A stretch of DNA of 64,000 nt, taken from NCBI GenBank assembly GCA_940671915.1, contig CALNVZ010003426.1, positions 3,261,427 through 3,325,426 on the forward strand, written 5' to 3'. The position numbers were made by a program, and so were the translations under genes. A model generated the notes under the pieces. The model was not told where the DNA came from. It saw only the letters and a program-made list of their open reading frames with translations, and did no database searches. Within the stretch, counting starts at the first letter, position 1. The number at the start of each line of letters is the position of its first letter. The DNA is from Paracentrotus lividus (Eukaryota; Echinodermata; Echinoidea; Camarodonta; Echinidae). Shown one piece after another: positions 31,601 to 43,536 of the stretch.

Positions 31601-33223
31601 GGTCCGTCGTTTCCGAGCTATGGCCCGCCCTTTTTGATTCGTTTTGGCAAAAATGGGTGTGACCTTCCATTTCAACGCACAATGCGCCTGAACTGGTTGA
31701 CCAATTTTTTTTAAATTGGTACCATTCAAAAGAGAAATTCAAAATGAATTCAAAATGGTATCAAAAATATTATTGGAGCAATTTAAAGTGCTATGACCTT
31801 TGACCTTTTCTTTAACCTTGATTTTGACCCCAGACGAATAATATTTTTACTTGATTTTTATGTATGTAATTGTCAGTATAATATTAACATAACATGTAAA
31901 TCATATAGGATGATATTTTATTCTTCACCTTTAAAAACTCTTTTAATGTAATTTACAAAGTTACTGTTACCCCCACATACTGATATTTTTGTTGGTAATT
32001 GTGTGTACAAGACTCCATTATACATGAATACTTTCAAACTGTAGTAACATTACAAGCAATGCCATAATGTATTCCATATCTGTTGCTGATGCTTCAAGAT
32101 CTCAAGGATGTATCCAGTTTGGGACAGTAGAGCTGACTACATGTAGGAAGCATTTGTTTCTGTCAAAACCGCAGATTTCTGATGATTTGTATGTATACCT
32201 ATTGCACCCCAATCAAAAGGGCTAAACAAATGTCTCTATTCATAAGCAAATGGAGTCTACGTACATGTATACATTATCATTGTGTTAATGTTTCCTTTAT
32301 TACCTGAATGTAGTTTCCTGTTTTAATTGTGATTTTAACTTCAGTTTGGAAGTATTCAAGTAAGCCTATAATGGAGACTTTTACACATTACCAACACAAA
32401 TATCAGTATGTGGGGTTAACAGTAACTTTGTAAATTACATTAAAAGGGTTTTAAAGGTGAAGAAAAAAATATCATCCTAGATATTTCATGTTATGTTAAT
32501 ATTATACTGACAATTAACATACAAAAATCAAGTAAAAATATTATTCGTCAGGAGGTCAAAATCAAGTTAAAGGAAAGGTCAAAGGTCATAGCACTTTAAA
32601 TTGCTCCAATAATATTTTTGATACCATTTTTGAATTCCTCTTTGAATTTCCTTTTGAATGGTACAGTTCACAAAATTGGTCAACCTGTTCAGGCGCATTG
32701 TGCCGTTGAAATGGAAGGTCACACCCATTTTTGCCAAAACGAATCAAAAAGGGCGGGCCATAGCTCGGAAACCAACGGACCGTTTACGCTAATTTTATGT
32801 TTCATGGAAGGTAAGTTAAACTTTATGTGTACCAAATTTGAGCAAATTCTGAGACGGTAGGGTGTAACCCATTGGGTGAATTGGCATGGAATGACCCTTT
32901 TAGCATATTTCTGTATGTTTTCGTTCTAAAATATTGTCCTTCTATCTTGTTCCTAGGTTCAGTTCTGTCTAGGCATGGCCCATGCAATCAACTCTCTCTA
33001 CGTTCAGTGCCCATTCCCTCTATGGATGCAGTACGGTCTGATCGGCTATGCAACCTCCATGTTTCTCCTCTTTGCTAACTTCTACATTCATGCCTATGTG
33101 AAGGGGGAGCGTCTTCCCAAGGCACAGCTCAAGAAGAAACACACCTCCGAGCAGAACGGGACGCAGAACGGCGTGACGGGAGCGCAGAACGGTCAGGGGA
33201 AAGAGAAGAAGAAGATGAAATAG
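25569..33223 (+). CDS. elovl4: ELOVL4-like very-long-chain fatty acid elongase, 6 exons, 300 aa
   Basis: Exons 25569-25635, 26193-26380, 28481-28561, 29047-29218, 29878-30005 and 32957-33223 join in phase with GT-AG junctions. The protein has an N-glycosylation site NDT at residues 9-11, K124-x2-E127-x2-DT (130-131), HVYHH at 147-151, N177-x3-H181-x2-MYSYY and TxxQxxQ (208-214). It ends -KKMK, a KKxx ER-retrieval signal. The block [20 protein letters not shown] and then IKWVAGGQ closely resembles ELOVL4. Expected role: the condensing step that elongates very long saturated and polyunsaturated acyl-CoAs in the ER. The tail contains repeated QNG tripeptides. It is divergent from the paralogue at 6982-12526. 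Assignment to the ELOVL4 clade over a basal ELOVL2/4/5 form is likely but needs a tree. Confidence 0.95.
26193..26380 (+). CDS. elovl4: elovl gene 2, coding exon 2
   Basis: 188 nt, with acceptor ttttcag and donor GAG|GTACTC. It encodes [16 protein letters not shown] and then [20 protein letters not shown], continuing to [10 protein letters not shown]. This is the family's DxRVxxWxLMxSPxPT signature and the first two membrane segments. Confidence 0.96.
27027..27607. mobile_element. 581-bp TTAA-flanked long palindrome in intron 2 of elovl gene 2
   Basis: TTAA at 27023-27026 and 27608-27611. The ends are AGGAAACCAATACCCAAG and its complement CTTGGGTATTGGTCCCCT with small changes. The two halves are complementary along almost the whole length, with the turn near 27310. 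The TTAA target and AGG ends suggest a Kolobok-type MITE. Confidence 0.85.
28481..28561 (+). CDS. elovl4: elovl gene 2, coding exon 3
   Basis: 81 nt in phase 0, encoding [20 protein letters not shown] and then YDEYEHR. The YSxxCQxV pattern matches the ELOVL4 luminal loop. The acceptor is attacag and the donor CGG|GTAAGA. Confidence 0.93.
29047..29218 (+). CDS. elovl4: elovl gene 2, coding exon 4 (histidine box)
   Basis: 172 nt encoding [19 protein letters not shown] and then the [20 protein letters not shown] block through WVAGGQ. It combines what is split between exons 4 and 5 in the paralogue. The acceptor is atatag and the donor CAAG|GTCAGT. Confidence 0.95.
29237..29815 (+). repeat. GGT/GAT trinucleotide array in intron 4 of elovl gene 2
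   Basis: About 580 bp of GGTGGTGAT-type triplets starting 18 nt after the exon 4 donor. It is the source of spurious Met/Val-rich and Gly/Asp-rich frames on the plus strand. Confidence 0.95.
29878..30005 (+). CDS. elovl4: elovl gene 2, coding exon 5
   Basis: 128 nt; it completes Ala170 and encodes [20 protein letters not shown] and then [14 protein letters not shown]. The acceptor is tttcacag and the donor TTT|GTAAGT. Confidence 0.95.
30150..30335. mobile_element. Dispersed repeat, related to 41263-41690
   Basis: It shares ATCTAGAT, ACAATTGCT, GGGTAGGGTA and TTTTAGAATC-like segments, in the same order, with the element at 41.3 kb. Partial inverted ends (CATTTGCT...GACAATTG and its complement) are better preserved in the other copy. 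Confidence 0.55.
30343..31099. mobile_element. 757-bp TTAA-flanked piggyBac-like non-autonomous element
   Basis: TTAA at 30339-30342 and 31100-31103. The inverted ends CCCTAAAAAGACTGG are followed by a second complementary block around GGGGGGGCTNATTCAGCCCC. TTAA plus CCCTA ends is the piggyBac hallmark. No transposase frame. It lies in the last intron of elovl gene 2. Confidence 0.85.
31474..32897. mobile_element. 1.4-kb foldback element with about 530-bp arms in the last intron of elovl gene 2
   Basis: The left arm 31474-32018 and the right arm 32371-32897 are inverted copies with scattered differences; the loop is about 350 bp. The ends read GGGTCATTCCATGCCAATTC and its complement, with TTTT directly outside each end. 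Matching open frames in the two arms (containing [19 protein letters not shown]) arise because the arms are copies; no known protein is recognised. It ends about 60 bp before the last coding exon. Confidence 0.85.
32957..33223 (+). CDS. elovl4: elovl gene 2, last coding exon
   Basis: 267 nt including the TAG stop. It starts [20 protein letters not shown] and continues through [15 protein letters not shown] to a lysine-rich tail ending KEKKKMK. The acceptor is tcctag. The last four residues form a canonical KKxx ER-retrieval motif. Confidence 0.95.
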   Translation, partial: VQFCLGMAHAINSLYVQCPFPLWMQYGLIGYATSMFLLFANFYIHAYVKGERLPKAQLKKKHTSEQNGTQNGVTGAQNGQGKEKKKMK

Positions 33224-36150
33224 AGTGAGATGGAGGGAGTCTACTAGTAACAGCTGAGTCTCACCGGTGAAACCAACCCCTAACCAACACCAAACTGAAC
33301 AAAATATTACATTACCCTGAATGGCAAGCTAGTGGTCGGTTTGGAATCTGGTTTCACCAGGATGGCTTGGCTATTAACGAGCATCATGTAGTGGATGCTG
33401 TCTTGTTTATTTATTTATTATCCTGTTTGTGGAATTACATTGTACCATGGAGATGTTTCATCAAGTTGTTAGTAAGCTACAAACAACTTTTCTAACAAAT
33501 TGATGTATGAAAAGTCAAATGGGATGCCAAAAATTCTTTCTGAGGTTTGACTGTTTTCCCATAATCTCAATTAAATTGTTCCTGAAAAAATATCCTTGAT
33601 ATTTAAAATTTGTGTTAATGATGATTCGGATGATCTATAGTATACATGTACCTCCATTTTTTTCAACTCTAGCAAATGAAATTAAAATTGTAACAAGTAT
33701 TCCATTTGGCCTTTCATGTTTCAAGTCATTTGTAAAGTTGTTCATTATTTACGAGCAACCTGGGGAAACATCCCTGTGGTATTATTGTGTATGATACATG
33801 TTGACACACCAATGCACAAACACTATTAATCATCTTTTTAGACTCAGGTGGATGTTAAAACATTGACCACTGAATTCTATATTTCCCATAGACTTTATGC
33901 AGGGGCCACCATATTCAAGTGGACATGTTAAAGAATATTACTAAAAGGCCTTTTATGACTCTCAGAAGGAAAACTAATTTTTGTTAGTTTTTGTTTTTGT
34001 TTTTGTTTTTTCTCTCTCTCTTTAGGATTTAGAAATAAGAGAAAGATGCTTGAAAATTCAAATTATTAGTCCTACACATCGTACATGTAATAAATTAATG
34101 TACATGAATAGCAAAATTGTAGAATACTGTGAAACATACTTGATTTTAAATAGTTCAATGTTTCCTCTACCTCCTATAGCCATAGATAGAAAAGTGCAAA
34201 TATATTCTGAACAACTTAAATGTAGTGTGATTCAAATGAAATTGTAAATAACCTTTGCAATATAACTGTGATTTTAAATTATTATGCATGCCTGCCTTAT
34301 ATCTTGTTCAATTTACAACTCAGATGTGTAGGTAACCAATACATCAAACTACATTGTGTATTTCTCTTAATGTTTCGCAAATTTCTTTGTGTTTTTACAA
34401 AAAAATTGAATGGCCTCCAGTCATAGATGGTGTGGAGTTCAATATTGCTTGGGTCAACAAGCTGTATGCCACTATCCATTATTTGATTCAACAAAATATT
34501 TCATTCTAGGATAGATAGTTTATTTCTTTTCTACACTGTGAGTTGAAAGCTTCTAATTCAGTACTTGATTTAACAAGATCTTTTATTGTAGGCTGATGAT
34601 TTTTTCCTTGAAGTAAATGTATGCAAGATATTGTGTTTACCTTTTTTTTTGTTACCATAGGAATGTCTTACAGATTGAGAAGTGAAAAGGTGGAAAATTG
34701 ACATGAGACGAGTAATTATTTTGATCATGTGGCTTGTGATGTGATATCAAATGATAATTTTAATTAGTTTTTTTTAGAGAGAAAGATGGAAGTGCATAGT
34801 ACATGTACATTAGGTATGCAGTTTACCTTTTTAAAATGATTTTTAGTTATAAACTCATTTTCAAACAGCATTTAAAAATAGAAATATTTTCATTAATGTT
34901 GTATGTTTCCCAAAGTTGTCTTAGACTTCTTGAAGAAACTGATATGATTGTTGTCTGTTTGGTGTTCTGAGACTAAGTCTGCATGCACTTGTAGAATCTT
35001 AGAGTAGAAATTATGTAGAGTGAACAGCAACGATTTTAGCATAACGGTACATCTGTACATGTACATGTAGGTGCAATATATTTAGTAATAGTTTAGTATG
35101 TGATCATGATATACCAAAATCAGTTTAGCAATTATTATATATACAAAATAGTGAAAAGGTAGTTTCAATAGTGTGGTGTTTATCACATATATTCTAGTTT
35201 TTAAAAAATGACTCTTTACATTTATGGCCCTCTCAAGGACTGGCAAAAGGCTGAAACTACCTAAGAATATTTCACCTCATATTTGACAATTATCTCAATA
35301 TTTTACAAAATTTATGACAATTCTCTCCATATGTACTACATGGTAGTCTGGCATCTGACCAGCCTCCATATATGATTTCTTTTGACAGGACTTAGACACA
35401 TGCAATGTTCAATTATGTACTTTTTTCTTTTTTTTTCAATGTTTTTTTTAACACCTTGTATGTTTAAATTGCATGTAGGAAAAAACTCTCTTTTGATTTG
35501 CCAAATTTGATATGTATTTGCCAGTGCATGCTGCCTGTATTGTTTTTAATTTTTAATTTTGATTTTTAAAAATTATTATTCTGTTCTGAAATATTGTGAG
35601 GGGTGTGCGGTGCTAGATTGTAGTTTGGATAGAGGGATTAGAAAAATTAGAAATGATGAAGAACAAAAAAAAAATAGTTAAAGAGTTAGAAAAAGGAAAT
35701 TAAAGGGAAAACAACCCAAAAATTTGGTCAAAAAATTAGGATATGTATCCTAATTAGATGACAATATTGTGTAAGATGCCATTTTGTTAAGAGGTGATGT
35801 GTTCTGTATATTGATATAATGAAAGAAAATTGCATACATGAACTTTTATCAATTTGGGTCAAACTATACACGTCCGCCCATCATAACAACAAACCACTGT
35901 AATTTTTGGCATTCTTGCCTTTGGTATACCTCGTAACTGGTACATGTATGTGATAATTTCTTTATAAGCAAATTAAAATATTCTTATGAAATGATGAAGC
36001 CCCCCATTTGGTCCACATTGTACAGGTTTTTCATGATGGTTTAAAGTGAGTCTCTCATTAACTGGTGTTATGACAGCTAATCTTTAAAATATCCCTTTTA
36101 AGAAAATCATTCAAGTGTGGTGTATTTTTCAGTATTAATTAGGCTTAATA
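33224..36150 (+). other. 3' UTR of elovl gene 2 and following non-coding sequence
   Basis: AT-rich sequence without gene signals follows the stop codon. Candidate AATAAA signals occur at 34089-34094 and, much further, at 37674-37679. The true 3' end cannot be chosen from sequence alone. Confidence 0.5.
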
Positions 36151-36154
36151 CAGG

Positions 36155-36410
36155 GAAACTAAAATGTTTTGAGGGGAAAAGTACTTATTTAACCAGTTAT
36201 TGTGGTATGGATGTATTGAATAGCCAATAAGTGTGTTATCATTCAAGTGGGCCTATATATATTCTAAGACGACTCTGCTCAGAATGTTGCATATTATGGG
36301 TTTGAAACAGAGCCAGGTTTGAGATGTAGAGGACTTAGGTGGCGTTTTACAGGGCTAATTGTTCTAAAGGGGTAACCATGTTCCGTTGTGCTTAAATACT
36401 GCAGTTTAAT
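36155..36410 (+). repeat. Dispersed direct repeat, copy 1
   Basis: It aligns in order with 48715-48935, including TAGTGTGTTATCATTCAAGTG and GGGGACTTGAGGTGG-like words with substitutions. The family is not recognised and has no inverted ends that I can find. Confidence 0.6.
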
Positions 36411-36944
36411 TCTGTAGTCACAGACACAATTACTAATATCATTTACTTTTTTGTGTTGAAAACTTCAGATCTGATCATTCGTGCAGTTAATCTAATCTGC
36501 TAAGCCTGGTCCGTATCAAAATTTTAGGCTTTCAAATTATGACATGAAAATAGAATACTTCCATTTCATTTGCATTAATTGAGCATGAAATATAGAGAGA
36601 TTTTTTAATCAGTCTTTCCAATTTTAATCTCAATTTTTGTTTTTATTAGTATTATCTTATTTATTTTTCACATATCTCTTTGGCATTCTGATCAGGTGTA
36701 ACCAGATTTATACACATTTATGCAAAATTACCAAAAGGACTGTATTCAATACATGCATGATTGATCAAGTTAGAAAAAATATACTTTATTATTTATTCAT
36801 GAATTCATGAATAGTGTGTGTGTGGAAAGGTTAATTTATATGCATTTTGATTGAAAAAGCGGTTACAAATTCTGCTGGTATTCCGAAGGCATTTTATCCA
36901 ATGTACATGTCCGTGTATGTTATGCAGTCTACTCCTGTTATAAT

Positions 36945-37243
36945 GGCCCGTATTCTCACTTTGATCCTAGCTTAAATCTGAGGTTTAACTATGGCTTGCT
37001 TAGAGGGAATCAATCCTGAAAAGTAGATGTTCAATTCATCATAATTTTTGGTAGTGAAACTATTAAAACTGCTTGGGAATAATACGTACAAAAGTTTCCC
37101 TTACAATTTAAACACGGTTCCAGAATACAGTGAAGGTGATAGGAACCTGCAAAATAGACAGATTGATTCCCTCTTAGCAGGCCATAGTTAAACTACAGAA
37201 TTAAGCTAGGCTTAAAGTTAGGCGGCTTTTGAGAATATGGGCC
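36945..37243. mobile_element. 299-bp PIF/Harbinger-like MITE
   Basis: The ends GGCCCGTATTCTCA and TGAGAATATGGGCC are flanked by AAT on each side (36942-36944, 37244-37246). A 3-bp duplication and GGCCC ends are typical of Harbinger-type elements. Subterminal CTAGCTTAA and complementary segments extend the foldback. Confidence 0.8.
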
Positions 37244-37387
37244 AATGAGTACAGATCAAAATGAGAATTCATAATAACGAGGCAAGTCTCCCAGTCCCAA
37301 CTTGAACATATGTCTCTGTACCTATATTGTCAATATAACAGATAACAAGGGATCAAAAAATGAATCCAATGACAGGGGTAATAATAT

Positions 37388-37462
37388 ACTGTAAGTGCTT
37401 TGGTCTTAACAGGTAAAGTGCTTTATAAGAAACCGGTATTATTATTATTATTATTATTCATG
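37388..37462 (+). mobile_element. SINE 3' tail with ATT repeat
   Basis: AAAGTGCTTTATAAGAAACC is followed by GGT(ATT)n, a common 3' end of invertebrate tRNA-derived SINEs. The 5' part is not recognised. Confidence 0.4.
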
Positions 37463-37979
37463 TACATGTGATTGGGTTGGTTCTGAGTATTTATTTATGA
37501 AGTACAAATGATTTCATTTGTAGACTTTGTATATCTGAGACCTCAATTAAAAAAACAATAATGTATCTGCCTAAAATAGATGAACAATGTGCATGTATGT
37601 TTTCAACATCTTATAATGATAAATCAGACTCTTGTATTAGCCTTTCCTTGCTTGCACTGATGCAATAAAAAATTGCATATGATAATATTGTCAGTACTTT
37701 GTAAAATGTGTGATTTAATTATGTACAACATCAATTACAATTATAAGCAACTCTTTTGATTATTACATTGTATGTTATTATATTTATACAAAGTGCATTA
37801 CATGTGTCTTGGCTTAGTATACAATCTATACTTGAAGTGCACTTTTAAAATCTGTAAATATACAGTTTGGGCACAGTATCTTTCACTCTTGTCTCTATGA
37901 ACAAATACAATACATGTGTAATGTAATGAAAAGATCTGTTTCCGTATGATGTGCTTCATTTCTGAGTCTTAAGAGTGAG

Positions 37980-38520
37980 GTGATATGTGAGGGTGAAGGA
38001 ATTATTGAGAGAGGGATATTGCGAGAGACTGAAAAGGGAGAGTAGGGAAGAGGAAAAAAAAGGGGGAGGACAGAATGTTCAAAGATTAAAAATAGGGAGA
38101 GACAGAGAGATTGAGATACGTGTAGATAGAAATTTGATGCAAGTTTAAATGATCAAAAGAGCGAGGGAAGATTAGACTGGGAGAGAGAGAGAGACACACA
38201 CACAGGCAGAAGAGAGAGAAAGAAAGAAAGGCCAAAGGAGATAAATATATAAGGTTCAAACATTAAAAAGAATAGAAAATATAAAGAGAGAGAGACACAG
38301 ACCTGAATGAATAAAGACAATTATTGAGGGAGAGCAAAAAAAGATAGAGAGAGAGCAAGATTAAAATAGAATAGGAAAGATAAAGAAAAGGAGGGAGTAA
38401 GACAATTCATGAAGAAAGTGACATGAGATTCAAAGATTAAAAACAGAAGGATTAACAGACTGGAGAGATATATTAATACTAATAGAGAGAGGGAGAGAGA
38501 GATGGGTTAATAGACTGAAT
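37980..38520. repeat. GA-rich low-complexity stretch
   Basis: Interrupted GAGAGA and GGGAGA repeats. No gene; open frames here are compositional. Confidence 0.85.
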
Positions 38521-38839
38521 GGAAAGAGTAAGCATAGAAACTCTTCTAATGTTTTAGTCTCTGTACAGTCCACACTCGTTATAATGAGGTACAAGACACA
38601 ATAACAGACACAATACATATGCACATAATTACGTGAAATTAAGGCTGGGAGAATCACCTTGTTGTTATGAAATATAAAACAAGAGTAGACTATATACTTA
38701 TACTTCTATTTTTGGTTTCAAAGAGGATGTTGTCGTCTCTCATAGAAAAATTCTCAACTAGGAAACAGAAACAAATTAACCTCTTTGCACAAAATATTCT
38801 GGGATTTCCCATGTCTTGGCACTTCATCAAGCGAGAGTG

Positions 38840-38990
38840 AGAAAGAGAGAGAGAGAGAGAGGGGGGGTGGAGTGACGAGGAGGGGTGGAGTGAAAGAGAC
38901 ATAAATCGACAAGTAGAGAGAAAGGGGCGGGGGCAGATAAAGGGGCGGGGGCAGATAAAGAGCGTGGGGAAGAGAGAAAGATCATTAGGG
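38840..38990. repeat. GA-rich stretch with a small tandem repeat
   Basis: It includes an AGAGAG run and two direct copies of AAAGGGGCGGGGGCAGAT about 18 bp apart (from about 38930). Confidence 0.8.
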
Positions 38991-39139
38991 AAACAGGATG
39001 TGAATAAAAGTGAAAACAAAAACATGGATAAAATTAACTGCTGTAAAAAGCAAACATTTCTATAAAGCCAGGGATAAGCAAATTGCATGCGAAGTAGAGT
39101 AAGAGATGGACAAGCTGAACAATAGATACATTTCGGCTT

Positions 39140-39602
39140 ATAATTATCCTTATCATTATCATAACCACCACCACATCTGTTATCCCCATCGTCATCGTTT
39201 TCACATCACTATAATAATCATATCACCATCCTAATCACCATCATTATCATCATAGTCACCATATCATTATAACATCGATCAATATACTTATCATCACCTT
39301 TATCATAATCACCATCACCATAAACGTCAACATAATCATCATATTCACCATCATAATAATCATCATCAAACTCATCATCACCAGCCCCACGATCATAACT
39401 TTATCATCACCATCATGATGATCACCCACAATGAACGATAATCATTATCATCTTCATGTAATCACCAATGTTATCTCCACCACCACCATCAATTTAATCC
39501 CCATAATCATGATTAGATCTACTACCATCATCATAACCCTCCTAAAATGATCACCACCATCATCATCATCATCTTCATATCATCAACATCATCATCATAA
39601 TC
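39140..39602. repeat. ATC/CAC trinucleotide array
   Basis: About 460 bp of interrupted CATCATCAC triplets. Intergenic. Confidence 0.93.
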
Positions 39603-41260
39603 AGTGTCATGTCTATTTATACAACCAACCATTTGCCCAACCATTCTTTATAAATTTACCTCAGCGGAAACAATGCAATGGATATCCAGTACAACAAAAA
39701 AAAAACACATACAAAGTCAGATATTATTTTCCATTTTAGTGCAAAATCTGACCCGCTGTCTTCCACTCCAAATCGGGAACAGATATATTTTTAATATTCA
39801 GATTTCTCCTCACATTCCTCTTAGAGGTGCCTATGCAGTTTCTGGTATAATGAACGATCCACACCCTTTTATCTACAGTCTATTTCAGTTTGCATCAACC
39901 CATCCTTATACCATGTTACATAATGGTTTCCTAAATATCACTGAAAGTAATGAAATTATCATAAATAGGGGGGAAAAAAAGAAATCATGATTGGAAATGA
40001 TAATAGTAGTGCATGAATGTCATACATAAAATGTTGTGGTCTAGTCGGACAGGAACAGGCTGTTGATCACAACACACTAGATTTCTTAATTTGCCATCAT
40101 AATATGTTAACAATGGTACATTAAAGGGAATCTAGTGTAGTGGGAAGGTGTGGCCAAGATGAAGAAAATTATTTGTTAACTTTCCTACATTTTTCATGCT
40201 ATTTGGGAAGAATATCATAATAAAAAGGTCCACAATAAAAGATTGCTCTTCAATTGCCCCAATAGTCATAATATAACCCAAATATACCAAAACAGCCGAT
40301 ATGTTTGGGACCCGGACATTTTGTGTTGCCCATATATGCATTTCTGTGTAAGTGCATGTGAATCAGAGCTAAATTGGGTTAATTGGGTGAACTGTTATCA
40401 ACCTTTCCAAATCACTTTAAGACAGTGTCTTCCACATTTCAATGTCATGACCAGAACAACAATTACATTTTAACCATTTTAGAACCTAAACCGCCCGAGA
40501 GCACCCGTCAGCTTACTCGCTAAACCACCCCAAACCGTCCTCCGTACCTTGTGATCAACAGTCTACACCAAATTACTTCTGCAAATGCATGACTACAATA
40601 TCAATAGGATAAATAAATATTTTACAATTGAAAATAAATAGATATTGGGTAAATCAAAAGTCTATAAAGACGGCTTGCAAGATCTTCTTTGAGCATACTT
40701 CATATAAATGTTGAAAATAGTGTAAGTATAAATGTACATGATTGTACACCATCCTAATATAATATTAAGTTTCTGTTTATGGTAGAGTTTCACACCTAAT
40801 TTTGACTATATCAAGAGGATTTTGTTTAGCACTTACACTCTCACTCAGCCCAATGTATTGGTGATTTTCAAGACAATATACATGTATATACATGTATATG
40901 TATTTGCAACACGTTATCAAATCCCAAGTTTTCGTTATTCCAACAACCCATTTCACAGGGGGTCGATGAATATCTCAGAATTATTTTTCAGCAAAATTCC
41001 CTTGAAAGCCTTTCACCAAATCAAATGTCAATTATCAGGGTCTAGTTACATTAGCAATGATGAGAAGCGATAATCATAACTACATGTATATAGCACCCGA
41101 AGCTCATTAGCATATCGTTCAGATCTGAACTTTCGTCAATGCAGGTGAGTGATTTATGAACAATTTATCATCATAGTTTCTTCTTATTATTAATTCATTT
41201 TCATCATTACAGGACTCACAGCTGCTTAAATGTATACATGTGTTTATTCACCTTCTGTAA
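39603..41260. other. Intergenic, nothing recognised
   Basis: No family motif, RNA gene or element boundary found. Confidence 0.55.
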
Positions 41261-41262
41261 TA

Positions 41263-41690
41263 TCTAGATGACACAAAATTTGCTGCAACGACAATTGCTC
41301 TAGGCTTTATTTCATCTAAGATGTAGGATCAGGATTTGGATTGCAATTGGGTTTTATGTTGGGTAGGGTAATAAAAATAATAATACCATTTTATTTGCCC
41401 AGGGTAGCCACTTCAGTTCTGATGACTGTTCTCCCAGCGGGCCCTGCATGATGTCATTATTACCCCCAAGCTCCTTGTTATAAGGCAACTTTAGGTACCA
41501 TTTTTGTAAGTCTTTGGTATGACTCGGCCGGGTTTCAAACTCACGACCTCCCGTTCATGAAAGCAAGAAAGGCTACCTTTTCACGGGCGCTCTAACCGAG
41601 TGACGAGGGTTGAAATAGTCTTCCGACAAGCATATAAAATTAACAGCAGCAGAACAATTGTCGCTGGAGCAAATGTTTTAGAATCAATAT
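41263..41690. mobile_element. Inverted-repeat element (relative of 30150-30335) carrying a SINE
   Basis: The left part ATTTGCTGCAACGACAATTG and the right part CAATTGTCGCTGGAGCAAAT are inverted. The region between is interrupted by the SINE at 41372-41608. Confidence 0.6.
41372..41608 (-). mobile_element. tRNA-derived SINE
   Basis: On the minus strand it opens with a tRNA-like head (TCGGTTAGAGCGCCCGTGAA, then GGTCGTGAGTTTGAAACCC as B box), has a body ending GTGGCTACCCTGGGCAAATA, and ends with an ATT-rich tail. The body matches the fragment at 54684-54780. Confidence 0.75.
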
Positions 41691-42009
41691 TTATGTATGT
41701 ACATGTTTACCTGTACAGTACAATACATGTACCTTCAATTCAACAATCAGTTTTTACTTCCTGCCCTAAATCTATTTTTATTTGCATATTGCACCCTGTC
41801 AGACAGTATATATTTACAAATTACAGTATCTTGTATAAATATAACATTTGTGAATTAAACTGATTTTCATTGATTCATTAATATCATTAACACACACAAA
41901 TTTCAGTATACATGTACCTACAAATGTATGTTTGAAAAAACACAATATTCAATTTGCGACATTCGCATGCTCCAAGAAAATACCACAAATGGGCAAACAC
42001 TTAGGACAG

Positions 42010-42193
42010 ATGGTATCTCACATCGCTGAGACATCTCCGAGACTCAAATGGAAATAAACCTCATAGATATGATCATTTTTGATTTTCAAGCGACTCAGGA
42101 GACATCGTGGAGACTCAGGAGACATCATGGAGACTCAGGAGACATCCCCGCCACTAGTCTCAAACCCGTCTCACAGCAAGTAAGATACCACCA
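42010..42193. repeat. GAGACATCTCC-type element related to 190-616
   Basis: The ends TGGTATCTCAC and GTAAGATACCACC are inverted. The interior carries three tandem copies of GACTCAGGAGACATC with small changes. It shares the GAGAC(A/G)TCTCCGAGAC word with the window's left end. Confidence 0.65.
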
Positions 42194-43536
42194 TTTGTAG
42201 AAATGAATGAGGGAGATAGTTAGGGTACAGGGAAAGAATAAAGAAAGGGGATAAAGTATTAAAAAACTGGGGTTAATTAGAGGAATGAGATAATATTCTT
42301 CAATCCAACAATCACAGATTCAGGAATATTTGACGAAACATTTATAACATTTCCCCCTTAACAATACACCTATAACACATTTTCTGAAACAATATCGTAT
42401 CACAATATCTTTCCCGTTATATACATGAAGGCAACATACAATACGTAAATCTTTGGTTACAACAATATCTTTCTCTGAGTGTACAATTTTTATTTAGAAT
42501 ACAATAAATATGAAATCCTTAATTCTGAAAATTAAATTCCAAAATTGAAAAATATATGATTTTTTACAATTTCACATGTTGAAATTGAAATTTTGCCATG
42601 GATAATGTTGCACAGTGCAGCATTCTCTTGTTATCAGGATATTGCTATACTATAGTAAGATTGTTAATTGTTTTAAATATCATTACATACATCGTCGAAA
42701 TTTTAGTCCCAGACATAAATATTGGTGTACTGTTAATATGACTGCCAGTAGTCCATTCTCTAGAGTTTGTTTTGGATTAAGCATACATTTAACACCAGAA
42801 TCTCCAATTGAAATGACACAAGTTTGTTATTAAATTAACTGGAAAAAATTTTTTATTAAGTGAACGGGGGGTTGGATTTAGATCTGCAAATTTGGCAAAC
42901 TGCAACAATACCTCGATGCAAATGTAATAATATAAACAAATTTGCAGTTTAATATTCTAATTTAAAAAAAACAATGCTGGCTGGTAATATAGGCACTAAC
43001 AAAAGGTTTACACTCTGCATGTACATACTAAGAGCAAACAAAATATGATGGAAAAATTTTGGTGCTGAAATAGTGATATCTGCCAAAATACACTACGGTA
43101 CATCCTTAAAACTACGCTTAATTTTTCGGCAGTAGTTTATTTGAATAAATGAAAGATGATTGCAACATATTTGAATTTCAAACAAAATAAAACGTGGTAT
43201 AACAAGATGAACCTTGATTATTAATTGCCCTAAAACTTTTGGTTAAGATGGAAGCCAAAGGCAACAAGAATGACATGGGATGGCACACAACCACAATGTC
43301 CCAAAGAGGGGTTTTCATTGGCTTTAAGTTCATAGTTGCGTGCAGTACTTTACACATGCACGTGATTATGAAGTGTTATTATGAGATTGCGCGTTAAATA
43401 CACGATGCACTTGGAATTAAGTGCAGCTTTAAGTCATGCGTAACTCTTTGCCAAAAAGAGCCCTGGTCTGTCTATGCATTAAATAGTAGCTGATTACGAA
43501 AGGACTCATACATTATATTCATTCCAATACAATGTT
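42194..43536 (-). other. 3' flank and probable 3' UTR of the ETS gene
   Basis: On the minus strand, AATAAA candidates lie at 43136-43141 (about 400 nt after the stop) and 42852-42857. No other gene is seen. Confidence 0.45.

Noticed and set aside
31424..32860. Related frames containing [18 protein letters not shown] on opposite strands
   Set aside because: The two arms of a foldback element encode the same string by symmetry; no known domain.
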